Assembly: GCA_013215095.1 (NCBI GenBank)
Contig: JABSPM010000009.1
Coordinates: forward strand, 22,640 to 86,639
Source: Flavobacteriaceae bacterium
GTDB lineage: Bacteria; Bacteroidota; Bacteroidia; Flavobacteriales; Flavobacteriaceae
DNA: 64,000 bases
Direction of reading: 5' to 3'
The notes under the pieces are model-generated. The model did no database searches. It worked only from the letters and a program-made list of their open reading frames with translations, and had not been told where the DNA came from. Every line of letters begins with the position of its first letter. The stretch's first letter is position 1. Below are positions 29,093-37,372 of this stretch, one piece after another. The position numbers and the translations under genes were made by a program.

Positions 29093-29788
29093 ATGAATAA
29101 AACAATCTATTTAGTAATATTTATTCTCAGTCTGTATAATTGCAAACAGGTTGAGAAAAAAAATTTGCCTAATAAAGCAGCAGATACTTTAGAAAATACT
29201 GTTGAAATTAAAGACGAAATTACGCTTAAGAATAGTGAAACTAAAAATCAAAAAAAATGTGTTACAGATATTTTTTTAGAAGGTGCAATTCCTACATTCA
29301 ATTATAAAAGTATTTATAAGCAAAATTATAGTAGTAACACTTTCTTACTGGATACATTGTTTAAAAATTTTAACGCTTTACATATAAAAGCTGTTAAAAA
29401 TAATAATAGAAATTATACAGAATTTTCACAAAAACACACACCATCAGCAAATATCAAAACATCAAAAATAAAAGAAAATACATTTGGCTTTTTTATAGGA
29501 TTAGACTCTATTAATATAAAAGATAATAAAACAAACGTATTAGAATATGCTCAAATAAACTTCCCAACAAAATATTACAAAAACACCAACAAAGATCTTT
29601 TTAAAATTAAAAAAGATTCTTCTTTAATAGACATTGGCATAACTAAACAAGAGTTTGCATTAATTTTCGAAAAAGACACAAAAAAATTATGCGACACAGT
29701 ATTTGTTGGTAACGAAACAGACGAGAGCTTTTACATTTTTAAAGAAGGAAAGCTTAATAAAATAATATTTAATTTTTATACGCCGTAA
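29093..29788 (+). CDS. Lipoprotein, candidate immunity partner of the M23 protein
   Basis: 231 residues, lipoprotein signal with Cys about residue 18 (LSLYNCKQVEKKN), then a Lys/Asn-rich mature part without recognised domain. A second Cys pair (KKCVTD and LCDTVF) lies in the body. It starts 3 nt after the M23 gene and stops 2 nt before the next, so it is co-translated. A wall-side lipoprotein directly after a wall hydrolase is the layout of many effector-immunity pairs; that role is an inference from position only. Confidence 0.7.
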   Translation: MNKTIYLVIFILSLYNCKQVEKKNLPNKAADTLENTVEIKDEITLKNSETKNQKKCVTDIFLEGAIPTFNYKSIYKQNYSSNTFLLDTLFKNFNALHIKAVKNNNRNYTEFSQKHTPSANIKTSKIKENTFGFFIGLDSINIKDNKTNVLEYAQINFPTKYYKNTNKDLFKIKKDSSLIDIGITKQEFALIFEKDTKKLCDTVFVGNETDESFYIFKEGKLNKIIFNFYTP

Positions 29789-29790
29789 TT

Positions 29791-31644
29791 ATGATAGCAA
29801 TTACTGATGCAAATAATAGCGTCTTCTCTAATTTGGAGTTAGAGCCTATACAGAGTGCAGTTATTCCTACTGAAGCTGAAATCAATTCACTTATCGGAGC
29901 TTCAGAGTTTATTAATGAATCTATTACAACTGCATTTAAAAATTTATTGATTAGAATTAGTAATGATATTAATGATATATATACTCCTATTTCAATAGAG
30001 GTTCAAAACAACTCATCTATTATGTTTAATAGAGTAGGTTTCTATTATGATGGTAGTAATACTCTAAGTTTTTCAAATAACGACAATGCTTTAGCTGCTG
30101 GAACAGAAATAATTATTGATGAATTAAATGATTTTACAACATTTCAAGAAATAGCTTATAATGCTTTCCATGACAATAGTTGGGCGCAAGATGCTAATAA
30201 CATTAGGGCTATGGAAAATTCCAACTTGCAAAAATTACATTATATAACTGTTTATAGTGATTCAAACGCTAATACAGGGTTTAATCATACGGCAAACTTA
30301 ACTAATGAAATAAACATTTTAAACGTAAGAAGTGAAAGTACTCAGAGATTTTTGTTGATTGGCTTTGATAATAATACAGATGCCAATCCAGAAATGCCTA
30401 ATGTTAGAATATATAATAATTCTGATGGTCAATTAAAATTTAGAGTCAAGGTAGAATACAGCAATTATGTTAACCCTACTGCCGAAGGAGGCATGGCAGG
30501 AGCTTTTGGTCCTGCAATACCTAATGATAATAATCTAGACGGAACAATTGGAACAAATGAAAATGTTCATCTTAATAGGCATTTTTTAGATTACTTCCCT
30601 AATCAAACAAATGCGACTGATATAGAAGGAGATATTTATAGTAGAGTTGTCCAACCTCAAAGTCATTGGAATATTGATTTTGATGATAGAATTAGAGGAG
30701 GAGAAGTAACCATCGAATTTTTTCCAGAACCAGAAAACATAAATCTTTGGAACGAAGGAAATCATCATTTTTTTAAGTTTCACATAAGAGGTAAAAACCC
30801 TACATATCTACAAGTACAAAATTACTTAACTAATCAAAACTACTTAGGTAGGTTTTGGTTTATGGTAAGAAAACTTCGCCAAGAATCAGGCTCTATAGGA
30901 AATTTTAACGGAATTAATAGAACCAATAATAATTATGAATTTAGACATTTTGATAGAGTAACTAATATCAATCAATATAATCATAGAAAAAATTCAGATA
31001 ATGGATTTCCTGTCTTTGGATTCCCAAGAGGTTATGGAATGACACAAATAGATAATATAGGAACAGCCAATACAACCGATGTTCCAAACCCTCCAGCTTT
31101 AGGTGATACTATGGAAGTGCAAATTAGTACAGGCACAACAGCTGGAACTCGCACTGTAGATCATTATAGAGTAATAGTTGCTACAGATCAAGAAGTATGG
31201 CATTGGAAAGAGAATATCGATAGAAGTGTTTGGTTTTTAGAGACAGAAAAGATGAATACTACAATAAATGAAATAACTAGAATAAGAGATAGAGTAGTTG
31301 CTTGGAATACTGCTCATCCTACAGATTTAGTTGTAATACCTACTCCTGAATACTATAATACTGTTATTTATTGCTGGACAGCAAGTGCAATTACTGAATT
31401 TGCCCCATATAACAATCTTTTTAACCAAGGTACACCACCAACAATTATTAACCAAGGAACAAGGCAATTGAAATCTTTCTTTGATGCTATGCTGCTCAAA
31501 ACATATAACGGTATCCCAAATGGACATTTTATGGACATTAATAATGCCTCGAGTAATCCATTGATAAAACCTGTATTGACCATCTATAATTCAACAACTC
31601 CTAATCCATTTTATGTAAGAAACCTATCAAATAGAGATGATTAG
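29791..31644 (+). CDS. Lysozyme/lytic-transglycosylase-like protein with unknown N-terminal region
   Basis: 617 residues, no signal peptide. The first 340 residues are Asn-rich and beta-like with no known domain. At about residues 360-490 the order VRKLRQESGSIGNF, then GFPRGYGMTQID, then VWHWKENIDRSVWFLETEK matches the plan of SLT/goose-type lysozymes: catalytic Glu in the ES motif, a GxGxxQ turn, and the helix that caps the cleft. So glycan-strand cleavage is predicted, but the match is by pattern. It could instead be a phage-type lysozyme. It is followed, with an 8-nt overlap, by a lipoprotein gene. Confidence 0.6.
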   Translation: MIAITDANNSVFSNLELEPIQSAVIPTEAEINSLIGASEFINESITTAFKNLLIRISNDINDIYTPISIEVQNNSSIMFNRVGFYYDGSNTLSFSNNDNALAAGTEIIIDELNDFTTFQEIAYNAFHDNSWAQDANNIRAMENSNLQKLHYITVYSDSNANTGFNHTANLTNEINILNVRSESTQRFLLIGFDNNTDANPEMPNVRIYNNSDGQLKFRVKVEYSNYVNPTAEGGMAGAFGPAIPNDNNLDGTIGTNENVHLNRHFLDYFPNQTNATDIEGDIYSRVVQPQSHWNIDFDDRIRGGEVTIEFFPEPENINLWNEGNHHFFKFHIRGKNPTYLQVQNYLTNQNYLGRFWFMVRKLRQESGSIGNFNGINRTNNNYEFRHFDRVTNINQYNHRKNSDNGFPVFGFPRGYGMTQIDNIGTANTTDVPNPPALGDTMEVQISTGTTAGTRTVDHYRVIVATDQEVWHWKENIDRSVWFLETEKMNTTINEITRIRDRVVAWNTAHPTDLVVIPTPEYYNTVIYCWTASAITEFAPYNNLFNQGTPPTIINQGTRQLKSFFDAMLLKTYNGIPNGHFMDINNASSNPLIKPVLTIYNSTTPNPFYVRNLSNRDD

Positions 31645-32857
31645 ATATTATATTAAAATATTAATAATTGTTTTAAGTCTTACTTCCTGTAAAAAGCAAG
31701 AGGGTATAAGTACACGGCAATTAATTTCAAACTATAATCTTGAAAGTTATGGAGATTATAAAGGAGCGAAGAAGCAACAAAACAAGTGGTTTTCGAAGGA
31801 CTCTATGCAAATTTTTACTTTATATGAAAATCACAAAACAAATCATTTTCTTTACATAGTTCAGAATAAAAAAAATGACACCATTTTTAAATTTTTTGAT
31901 AGTGCAGCTATAGAGTTAAAAATTCGAGATTTCGTTAAACTGAACAATAGCTATTATGTTACGCTTTGGGAACCTTCTTTGGAGAACTATAAAGGAAAGC
32001 TCACATTACCGAATAGTAAAAATGACAATTACGAAAGCTTATATAGATACGACTCTTTAAACATCTATAAAATAGATACATTATCTTATCTGTTAACTAA
32101 AATAGAAAAACCATCACTTAAACATATTGAAGAAACAGCTAAAAGAGATTTCAACATAAAAGGCAATTTTAAAGCTATTAAAAATAATTCAAAAATAAGG
32201 TTAATAAAGAGTACGCTACATAATCAAAAGGCTTTATATAGTTACGATGTTGGATTAGAGATTAAAAAAGACAATGAAGAATATAGTTTAGAACCCTACT
32301 TATTTAATGAATCTAAGATAGAATTAGACAAAAACAACTTATCATCATATAGTGATAGATTTTTAATTGATGAAAATTTCAAAGGAGATATAAAATATTA
32401 TTATCAATATGACAATAAATATAATAACCTAGGGTTTTCAAAAATAGACTTTATTTTTCATCAATCTAATAAGCAACATGTAATAAAGACGTCTCTTGAC
32501 AGTTTATTTGTTCTTGATAAAAATTATAGAATTAAAAAAATAGACTCTTTAAGTTCATTGCGGGTCGAAGCTTTTAAATATAAAAATGGAGATTATTTTT
32601 TTCATGTAGCTCAAGATCCTCTTGAATATTGGAGCGGCTCTTTTCCTATCATATACAACATAGATACTATAAATTGGAAAATTCGACGTGTTGTACCAAT
32701 TGGCAATGAAAGTGATAAAAAAACCAAGAAACTAGTAGAAACTCATAAGATCGAAGTTTTATCAAATATTCATAACAGCAGCTTAAAATTTATTTTAGAA
32801 GATTTTGAAATAGTAAGAGGTAATGATGAATTTAAAATAATAAAAACTAAACAATAA
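31637..32857 (+). CDS. Lipoprotein, candidate immunity partner of the lysozyme-like protein
   Basis: 406 residues with a lipoprotein signal (IVLSLTSCKKQEG, Cys about residue 18). The mature part is Lys/Asn/Tyr-rich with strands that could form a propeller or beta-sandwich; no family recognised. Its start overlaps the previous gene by 8 nt and its stop overlaps the next ATG (TAATG). Placement after a predicted glycan hydrolase repeats the pattern of the first gene pair. Confidence 0.7.
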   Translation: MIRYYIKILIIVLSLTSCKKQEGISTRQLISNYNLESYGDYKGAKKQQNKWFSKDSMQIFTLYENHKTNHFLYIVQNKKNDTIFKFFDSAAIELKIRDFVKLNNSYYVTLWEPSLENYKGKLTLPNSKNDNYESLYRYDSLNIYKIDTLSYLLTKIEKPSLKHIEETAKRDFNIKGNFKAIKNNSKIRLIKSTLHNQKALYSYDVGLEIKKDNEEYSLEPYLFNESKIELDKNNLSSYSDRFLIDENFKGDIKYYYQYDNKYNNLGFSKIDFIFHQSNKQHVIKTSLDSLFVLDKNYRIKKIDSLSSLRVEAFKYKNGDYFFHVAQDPLEYWSGSFPIIYNIDTINWKIRRVVPIGNESDKKTKKLVETHKIEVLSNIHNSSLKFILEDFEIVRGNDEFKIIKTKQ

Positions 32858-33756
32858 TGCCAACACCACAATTTTATCCGGCTTTAAATAAACTAATTAG
32901 TTCAGACAGTTTGCCAGAACCAATTAAGTTTATTGTAGAAAGTGTATCAAACAAACTTTTTTATAAGGCATATTATACAGAAAAAAGTATACATGGTGAA
33001 GCTGCTTATCATCATATTATTTTAGTTTTTAATAAAGAAATAGGTTTTAATCTTTTTGGTGGTGAAGATGGTTTTGAAATATTATTTAACCCAGGAAGTA
33101 CAGAAAACACAACAGAGCTACCTCTATCTATATACCATAATCTCCCAATTTTAAAGTATGTTCGTCAAGTAAAGATGGAAGACCTTAATTCAGTAGAAGA
33201 TTATTTTAATCTTATTCTGGAAATGTTTGATATCTCCAAGCAAGAACTATTGCTTGAAGCCATTAATGTATTTTTTAATGGATATTCAGACCCAATAAGT
33301 ACGTTTGTAACTCAATTTAATACTAATCCAGATTATAGTTCATATCCTCCACTTGAGAATCCTATTTCTAATGATGAATTCGATGAGCAATATAATATTA
33401 TATCTGAAATTGTTTCTCAATTAGAAGATAGTGGTATTAATGTTTATCAATATATACTAGAAAATCATATTGATATTTCTAGTATTTCTGTTGGATTTGA
33501 AAGCTTAAAACAATTGTTCAATAGATGGTTAGGGGAATTTTCATTTGATACATTTATTAACCTTTTTATTCCAAAATTTTCTGTGTCAGTACCGCAATTA
33601 GAAGTTGCACTGGCTTTCCCAAGAAAATGGTTACAACCTGTAGATGCTAATGGAGAAGTTAACCCAGATACTAATGTAAAGTCCATGCTTACCTATAATG
33701 CGGGAAGCATAAATTATCATTCAGAAACAGGTTTAGAACTTAGCCGAGCATTATAA
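32857..33756 (+). CDS. Unrecognised 299-residue protein in the accessory operon
   Basis: Acidic soluble protein with no signal peptide. The N half has a compact mixed fold (HHIILVFNKEIGFNLFGGED). The C-terminal 50 residues include LEVALAFPRKWLQPVD and KSMLTYNAGSINYHSETGL, a segment that reads as though a domain begins and then ends at LSRAL. This could be the N-terminal carrier part of a longer effector family that has lost its toxic end, an adaptor, or a complete protein. I cannot choose. Confidence 0.6.
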   Translation: MPTPQFYPALNKLISSDSLPEPIKFIVESVSNKLFYKAYYTEKSIHGEAAYHHIILVFNKEIGFNLFGGEDGFEILFNPGSTENTTELPLSIYHNLPILKYVRQVKMEDLNSVEDYFNLILEMFDISKQELLLEAINVFFNGYSDPISTFVTQFNTNPDYSSYPPLENPISNDEFDEQYNIISEIVSQLEDSGINVYQYILENHIDISSISVGFESLKQLFNRWLGEFSFDTFINLFIPKFSVSVPQLEVALAFPRKWLQPVDANGEVNPDTNVKSMLTYNAGSINYHSETGLELSRAL

Positions 33757-33773
33757 TAAAATAAAATTATTTT

Positions 33774-34397
33774 ATGATAGTATTAATAGATAATGGTCAT
33801 GGTGGCCTAATAAATGGCGAATATCAAACAGCAGGCAAACGTAAAGATTGGCAAGGTAATGGTATTATTTATGAAGGAGAGTTTAATCGTGCTATAGTAA
33901 ATGGTATTATAGAAGAGCTTACGTTTTTAAACATACCTTATGTAAACATCGCTCCAGAATATTGGGACGTACGTTTAGAGACTCGTGTAAAACGTGCTAA
34001 TAAATATGCAGCGCAAAGCAGTTTTTATTTAAGTGTACATAGCAATGCTGGTGGTGGTCATGGGAGTGAAATATTTACCTCTCCAGGTAATACTAAAAGC
34101 GATAAAATAGCCAGTGTTTTTGGAGAAGAGTTCCAAAAAGAATTTCCAGACAGAACATTGCGTACAGATTTTAGTGATGGTGATTTAGATAAAGAACGAC
34201 GCTTTTATGTACTCACTAAAACGAAGATGCCAGCAATATTAACGGAGAATTTTTTTATGGATAATTTCGAGGAATTTCGAGATATTTTGAATACCAGAGC
34301 AGGTAGACGTAAAATCATAGACTACCATGTAAATGCAATCATAAGAACAAGAGTAGAAATATTTAAGAAGACGACACCTTTAAATTTTAGGTTATGA
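33774..34397 (+). CDS. N-acetylmuramoyl-L-alanine amidase (Amidase_3)
   Basis: Zinc amidase cutting between MurNAc and the stem peptide. Seen in 207 residues: the opening IVLIDNGHGG with the first zinc His, a Glu near residue 44 in YEGEFNRAI, the second His in YLSVHSNAGGGHG, and the catalytic Glu in PAILTENFFMDN. No signal peptide, so it is not a normal cell-division amidase; phage endolysins and delivered effectors look like this. A lipoprotein gene follows after 61 nt. Confidence 0.88.
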   Translation: MIVLIDNGHGGLINGEYQTAGKRKDWQGNGIIYEGEFNRAIVNGIIEELTFLNIPYVNIAPEYWDVRLETRVKRANKYAAQSSFYLSVHSNAGGGHGSEIFTSPGNTKSDKIASVFGEEFQKEFPDRTLRTDFSDGDLDKERRFYVLTKTKMPAILTENFFMDNFEEFRDILNTRAGRRKIIDYHVNAIIRTRVEIFKKTTPLNFRL

Positions 34398-34458
34398 TGC
34401 TTTTTAATTGAGCGGAGAGTGGAAAAAATGAATATAAATTTTATGAAAATAAATTAAA

Positions 34459-34917
34459 ATGAAACACATAAAACACATAATAGCGCTTATCGTAATTAGC
34501 TGTGCAATGCTTTCATGCAATACTCTAAAAACAGCGGTATACGATCAATATTCGTATCAAAAAACAGTAGAAATAAAAGTAGAAGCAGAACACCTAATGG
34601 ATAAAGCCACGACACCATATCAAGACCATTTACAAGATATAGGTGAATTAGGAATGGAAATTCAAAAAATAATTGAATACGAAAAAAATAAACCCAATAA
34701 CGAGATTACCTATGCCATGTGGCAAGTATTAGCAAATAAAGACAAAAATCTATTAGTGGGTTTCTTTAAGCGTTGGAAAGAAAAAGGACAATTAAAATCT
34801 TTTTTTGTTGAAGAAGCTAAAGCACAAATTATGAGCGCTATGGATTTGTTAATTCAGTACGAAGCAAAAAAGGATAAAGAATCAAAAGATGGATTATTAC
34901 AACTAATAACACAATAG
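34459..34917 (+). CDS. Small helical lipoprotein after the amidase
   Basis: 152 residues, lipoprotein signal ISCAMLSCNTLK (Cys about residue 20). The rest is helical and charged, with coiled-coil-like spacing (HLMDKATTPYQDHLQD, ELGMEIQKIIEYEK). It may be the spanin-like or immunity partner of the amidase; short helical lipoproteins of this size occur in phage lysis cassettes, but length and position are the only evidence. Confidence 0.65.
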   Translation: MKHIKHIIALIVISCAMLSCNTLKTAVYDQYSYQKTVEIKVEAEHLMDKATTPYQDHLQDIGELGMEIQKIIEYEKNKPNNEITYAMWQVLANKDKNLLVGFFKRWKEKGQLKSFFVEEAKAQIMSAMDLLIQYEAKKDKESKDGLLQLITQ

Positions 34918-34920
34918 GGC

Positions 34921-35244
34921 ATGGATTTTGACGCAATACTAAAGGAACTAAAAACATCCTTAATTTCTCTTTTTGGAGATAAATGGGCAGATTTAAAAAG
35001 AGAATCTAAAAAAGATATCGACCAGTTTTTAAACGATAGTAAAGATAAACTAAAACGTTGGACAGAGCTTTTGGTAAATGGGGATTTAGATTTAGAGGAT
35101 TACGAGTGGCTGATAAAAAGCCAAAAAGATGTAATGCTGATGCAAGCCTTACATAGTGCAGGCGTAAATAAAATTAGCTTAGGGCATTTTAAAAATAAAG
35201 TGATAAAAGTAATTATAGATGTTGTTAAGACCATAGTGCTTTAA
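34921..35244 (+). CDS. Small helical protein, unknown function
   Basis: 107 residues, starting 3 nt after the lipoprotein stop. Charged N-terminal helices (DIDQFLNDSKDKLKRW), a central LVNGDLDLEDYEWLIKSQKD, and a more hydrophobic C-terminal helix ending KVIIDVVKTIVL that may touch a membrane. It looks like a family widespread in Bacteroidota, of unknown function. Confidence 0.65.
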   Translation: MDFDAILKELKTSLISLFGDKWADLKRESKKDIDQFLNDSKDKLKRWTELLVNGDLDLEDYEWLIKSQKDVMLMQALHSAGVNKISLGHFKNKVIKVIIDVVKTIVL

Positions 35245-35274
35245 AAAAATAATCAGTAATAGGTATTTATAATT

Positions 35275-35571
35275 ATGACAGAAGAATTAACTTTAGAGAA
35301 AAAGAATCAGATCATGACAACCAATCAAATTAAAGATCAAGATATTGCTCATTGTATTGAAAGTTGTGCTATAGATAATGAGTATTGGATTGATAAAGAA
35401 CAAATAGCAAAACAATTACAAGTGCCCGTAGATGTTATACAAAAAATTGTTAAAAAATCTCAAACTATTGTTTTAAATAGTGAAGGCGAATTAACCACAA
35501 GAGCATTATACAAACAGAGAACGCCGTTTTTTGATAAACTATTAAATAGTATAAAAAACAAAATAGATTAA
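35275..35571 (+). CDS. Small protein with possible winged-helix segment
   Basis: 98 residues. The middle part, DNEYWIDKEQIAKQLQVPVD followed by VIQKIVKKS, has the spacing of a helix-turn-helix, so DNA binding is possible. No other motif. The stop overlaps the next ATG by one base. Confidence 0.55.
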   Translation: MTEELTLEKKNQIMTTNQIKDQDIAHCIESCAIDNEYWIDKEQIAKQLQVPVDVIQKIVKKSQTIVLNSEGELTTRALYKQRTPFFDKLLNSIKNKID

Positions 35572-35897
35572 TGGAATTTTTAAGCTCAATATTTACCGAA
35601 GGTGTTATCCTTTCTGCTCTAGGAGGATTGGCATATCCTTTGTTAACATTACTTGAGCGTATACAACAACCCAATGCAAAAAAGATAGATTTAAAAGACG
35701 TGTCATTTTATGTGTCAATTCTTATTTATGTATTTTTAGCAAGTGTTGTAGGTTATATCTATTTTCATGGAAAAGGAAATTTTGAAGTTAACGATAGACT
35801 TTTAGCATTCCATGTTGGTATTACAGCTCCTCTACTTATAAGAACACTGGCAACAGCACTTCCAAAAAATTCTACACCAATACTACCTAAAAAATAA
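35571..35897 (+). CDS. Small three-helix membrane protein (holin-like size)
   Basis: 108 residues with three hydrophobic segments: about 10-27, 45-64 and 79-95. N terminus MEFLSSIFTEGVILSALGG, basic tail. Size, helix count and the company of wall hydrolases fit a holin-type protein, but small membrane subunits are common and there is no sequence motif to confirm it. One-base overlaps with both neighbours. Confidence 0.6.
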   Translation: MEFLSSIFTEGVILSALGGLAYPLLTLLERIQQPNAKKIDLKDVSFYVSILIYVFLASVVGYIYFHGKGNFEVNDRLLAFHVGITAPLLIRTLATALPKNSTPILPKK

Positions 35898-37366
35898 TGG
35901 TAAAACAAAAAGATACCACCATATATAATTGCCATACACATACTTTTACCATAGATCATGTACCTAATTTGTTTGGAAAGAAAATGTTGCCTTTACTATA
36001 TCAAGTTGTAACAATGCGTTTAGTAAAGTGGTATTACCTTAATCTTACAAATAGAAACAGGCGGTATAGAAAATTAGTTCATTATAAAAATAAGGTCAAA
36101 TACTTTTTTTTAGATGTCTTAAAGTTTACAATAGTTGGGTATTGGATTTACACACTCATACTGTTTTTATTAAATTGGATGTTTAAAATTGTCTCTAACA
36201 TTATTGTAATAGATGGTTTTTTTAGCAAGCAAAGTAAGGCGGCATATAAACGTTATATAACTCTAGGTCGTTATGCAACATATAGTAAACAGGGACAAGG
36301 TAAAGTGTTTGATTTGTTAGAAAAAACCTACGATAAAAATACCAAATTTGTTGTATTACCAATGGATATGGATTATATGGAAGCAGGTAAGCCTATTGCT
36401 AATTATATGCAACAGTTAGAGGAACTACTAAAAGTTACGAAAAATAATAAAAATAATCTTTTACCATTTGTGTTTTTAGATCCAAGACGAATTTCAGAAA
36501 CCATTAATTTAGATGGGGTTAATTCTTATGAAAATTATGTAAAACGCAATTTGTCTAGAGGAGTCTTCCATGGTATCAAAATGTATCCTGCTTTAGGCTA
36601 TTATCCTTTTGATACTAACCTAATAAAAACCTATAAATTTGCACAAGAATATCAAATTCCAATCATAACACATTGTATTGAAGGAACTGTTTTTTACAGA
36701 GGTAAGAAGAAGAAAGAATGGTGTCATCACCCTATTTTAAAATACAGAAAAGACAAAACTAAAGCGCCAATTTCTATCCCATTAAAGCAAAAAAAGAACT
36801 ACGATTTTACAACCAATTTCACTCATCCGTTAAATTATCATTGCTTATTAAATAAAGACTTGTTGTCAGAATATCTCGGCGTAGAAACCGATTTGAGCAA
36901 ACTAAAAATCTGTTTGGCTCATTTTGGAGGTACAAAAGAATGGAATCGTTATTCTGAAGACAATTGGAACAATTACAATAATAATATTTCTCATCTGTCA
37001 AAAAATGAATACCTAAACAAAAAAATAAAAAACACGCTTAATCATGGAAGCTCCAGAACCATCTGGTGGAATGCTAGTTGGTTATCTATAATCTATGATT
37101 TAATGATTCAATACGAAGGTGTTTATACAGATATTAGTTTTATCATCTTTAATCAAGAATTGTTCCCGCTTTTAAAATACATATTAGAAGATGAAAAGGT
37201 AAGTCATAAAATCCTTTTCGGAACCGATTATTATGTAGTAGCACAAAAAAATACAGAAAAGGCACTCTTTCAAAATTTGCGCAGCTATATTGGCGAAGAT
37301 TTGTTTTATAAAATTGCTAACAAGAATCCAAAACAGTTTTTGAGTACTAATTTTAAAAATTTTTAA
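35897..37366 (+). CDS. Amidohydrolase-superfamily protein with embedded membrane segments
   Basis: 489 residues. The TIM-barrel metal site is present: CHTHTF at residues 12-17 (HxH), HGIKMYPALGYYPF near 221 with a candidate ligand Lys, IITHCIEGT near 255, CLAHFGGTKEW near 341, and ILFGTDYYV near 441 with the final Asp. Between strands 1 and 2, residues about 68-115 are strongly hydrophobic (FTIVGYWIYTLILFLLNWMF) and should anchor the enzyme in the membrane. That insertion is unusual for the superfamily. Substrate unknown. One-base overlap with the preceding gene, 6 nt before the NTPase. Confidence 0.8.
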   Translation: MVKQKDTTIYNCHTHTFTIDHVPNLFGKKMLPLLYQVVTMRLVKWYYLNLTNRNRRYRKLVHYKNKVKYFFLDVLKFTIVGYWIYTLILFLLNWMFKIVSNIIVIDGFFSKQSKAAYKRYITLGRYATYSKQGQGKVFDLLEKTYDKNTKFVVLPMDMDYMEAGKPIANYMQQLEELLKVTKNNKNNLLPFVFLDPRRISETINLDGVNSYENYVKRNLSRGVFHGIKMYPALGYYPFDTNLIKTYKFAQEYQIPIITHCIEGTVFYRGKKKKEWCHHPILKYRKDKTKAPISIPLKQKKNYDFTTNFTHPLNYHCLLNKDLLSEYLGVETDLSKLKICLAHFGGTKEWNRYSEDNWNNYNNNISHLSKNEYLNKKIKNTLNHGSSRTIWWNASWLSIIYDLMIQYEGVYTDISFIIFNQELFPLLKYILEDEKVSHKILFGTDYYVVAQKNTEKALFQNLRSYIGEDLFYKIANKNPKQFLSTNFKNF

Positions 37367-37372
37367 TTTTCA

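Noticed and set aside
26501..35897. Complete contractile injection system or prophage
   Set aside because: No tail tube, sheath, baseplate, VgrG, PAAR, terminase, capsid or integrase gene is seen; only lysis-type and unknown proteins. The delivered-effector idea therefore needs a machine elsewhere.
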